64,000 nt of DNA from Streptomyces sp. HUAS CB01 (GTDB lineage Bacteria; Actinomycetota; Actinomycetes; Streptomycetales; Streptomycetaceae), in the NCBI RefSeq assembly GCF_030406905.1, contig NZ_CP129137.1:1863001-1927000 (forward strand). Direction: 5' to 3'. The notes beneath the pieces are model-generated. The model did not search any database. It saw only the letters and a list, made by a program, of their open reading frames with translations, and was not told the DNA's origin. The position numbers were made by a program, and so were the translations under genes. Positions 62,876-64,000 of this stretch are shown here, piece after piece (the first letter of the stretch is position 1; the number at the start of each line of letters is the position of its first letter).

Positions 62876-64000
62876 TCAGCCCCGGCGCTCCTGCTTCTGC
62901 TTGTCCTCCACGCACAGGGTCGCCCGGGGGAACGCCTGCATCCGGGCCTTCCCGATCGGGTTCCCGCACACCTCGCAGAGGCCGTAGGTACCGGCGTCCA
63001 GACGGTGCAGGGCCCGCTCGGTCTGCTCGACCATCTCGCGGGAGTTGGCGGCCAGCGCCATCTCGTGCTCCCGGGTGATGTTCTTGGTGCCGGTGTCGGC
63101 CTGGTCGTCCCCCGCGCCGTCCCCGGAGTCCCGCATCAGACCGGTCAGCGCCTCCTCGGAGTGGCTGATCTCGGCCTGCAGCCGGGCCAGCTCGCTCTCC
63201 AGCTCGGCGCGGGCCTCGGCGACCTCCTCCGGCGTCCAGGGGTCCTCCCCCGGCCGGACGGCGAGGTCTCCCGGTGCTGCGGCGACACGGGCCTGCGGCA
63301 CCGGCGAGGCGGTGTCCTTCGTGGCCGTACCGGACCCGCCCGCGCTCTTCTTGGCTGCCACCGTCCTGGCTCCCGTCTGCTCCGCGGCCTCGACCGCTCC
63401 CTTGGCCGCCCTGGCGGCCTTCCCGGCGCCTGCCTTCGCAGCCGCCTTCCTGCCCGGCGCCTTCGCGGCAGCCGCCGCCGAGCGCCCCGCCGCCTCCTTG
63501 CCGGCCGCGGACTTCCTCGCGGCCGCGCTCTTCTTCGAGGCAGCGGCGGTCTTCCTGCCGTCGGTGGTCCTGCCTGCGCCCGTTCCCCCGCCCGCGGTCC
63601 TGCCCGCGTCCTTGGCCCCCGAGCGGGCGTCCGGCGCCGTCGCCCCCGCGTCCGGGGCCGTCGCGGTGCCTGCGGCCGCCGTCGCGGCGGCGGCCCGGGC
63701 CGTCGCCTTCCTCGCGGCCTTCCGGGCCGGCTCCTTCGCCGGCTCACCGGACGCGCCGCCGGTCCGCTCGGCCGGCTCCTCCGCCGGGTGATCCCGAGCA
63801 CGGCCCTTCGGGCTCCGCGCCGCCGCGGTCCTCCCCGTGCCGGCCGACCGGGCCGTGGCGGACCGCTTGGCCGCGGCCGCCGTGCTCCTCCGCGCGGCCT
63901 TCCGCGCGGGCTCCGCGGCCCTGGTCCCGTCCGCGTCGTGCGCGTTCGCGCCGGAGGCGACGGTCTTCGTCACCCTCCTGGTGGTCTTCTTCGCGACGAC
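62876..64000 (-). CDS. DksA/TraR-type zinc-finger protein with histone-H1-like N-terminus, 5' end outside window
   Basis: About 374 residues are in view. The first 230 are extremely rich in Ala and Lys/Arg with few hydrophobics (for example KKSAAARKSAAGKEAAGR), like bacterial histone-H1 tails. The last 110 form a DksA/TraR coiled-coil and zinc finger: CEVCGNPIGKARMQAFPRAT then LCVEDKQKQERR, where the fourth cysteine of the usual C4 finger is Asp. The frame stays open to the window edge, and the internal GTG at 63973 has AGGAGG touching it with no spacing, so the true start is probably just beyond 64000. Likely binds RNA polymerase or DNA. Confidence 0.82.
   Translation of the reverse strand, partial: VVAKKTTRRVTKTVASGANAHDADGTRAAEPARKAARRSTAAAAKRSATARSAGTGRTAAARSPKGRARDHPAEEPAERTGGASGEPAKEPARKAARKATARAAAATAAAGTATAPDAGATAPDARSGAKDAGRTAGGGTGAGRTTDGRKTAAASKKSAAARKSAAGKEAAGRSAAAAAKAPGRKAAAKAGAGKAARAAKGAVEAAEQTGARTVAAKKSAGGSGTATKDTASPVPQARVAAAPGDLAVRPGEDPWTPEEVAEARAELESELARLQAEISHSEEALTGLMRDSGDGAGDDQADTGTKNITREHEMALAANSREMVEQTERALHRLDAGTYGLCEVCGNPIGKARMQAFPRATLCVEDKQKQERRG

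Overview
The window is a GC-rich (roughly 73%) actinobacterial chromosome segment, almost certainly from a Streptomyces. The evidence is the codon use, the many GTG starts, the split histidine/tryptophan supercluster built around a priA-type isomerase, the small trpM gene, and typical actinobacterial families (HGxxPAAW, DUF2252, TIGR02234, TIGR03085, a bL37-like peptide). No IS element, prophage, rRNA, tRNA or CRISPR array was seen. The gene order looks like the conserved Streptomyces core from gltBD to lspA/dksA (from memory, not aligned).

Layout. 1-1149: end of a PPOX-fold protein and a vWA protein. 1398-7437: gltB-gltD glutamate synthase with a candidate GlnR box upstream. 7844-8572: VIT1/CCC1-type transporter. 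8808-18312, plus strand: four ADP-ribosylglycohydrolase-fold genes in a row, three of the junctions within the run (first-second, third-fourth, fourth-kinase) being 4-bp stop/start overlaps, then a ribokinase-like PfkB kinase; after a 382-bp purine-poor spacer come a class III CoA-transferase and a CitE/HpcH-like lyase. This is the least explained and most interesting part. 18383-27538, minus strand: hisI-trpE-three small membrane proteins-trpC-trpM-trpB-trpA, then a DsbA-like protein and lgt. 27623-29643: a DinB-like protein and a secreted serine-hydrolase-fold protein that lacks the catalytic lysine. 29742-35583, minus: hisD-hisC-hisB-(54-aa membrane protein)-hisH-priA-ridA-hisF. PriA should serve both histidine and tryptophan synthesis, since no trpF is present. 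hisG, hisE, trpD and trpG are not in this window.

35832-45049: a beta-helix-like membrane protein, a helical-repeat protein, a Lon N-domain protein, a YbaK-type deacylase, a 24-aa bL37-like ribosomal peptide, an ABC exporter with a neighbouring membrane protein, and an NYN-domain protein divergent from a 51-aa gene. 45250-48789: dnaE, the replicative polymerase. 48981-57549: DUF2252 protein, a membrane protein, a second DsbA-like protein, a PhoD phosphatase, a membrane Ser/Thr kinase with a SPOR-like extracellular end, an alpha/beta hydrolase and an MscS channel. 57583-64000, minus: SDR, CPA1 Na+/H+ antiporter, a 30-bp minisatellite, GNAT-rluD-lspA, and a DksA/TraR protein with a histone-H1-like tail cut by the window end.

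Start codons were chosen by ribosome-binding site, overlap with the upstream gene and family length. Terminators and operators were found by eye as inverted repeats and are candidates only.
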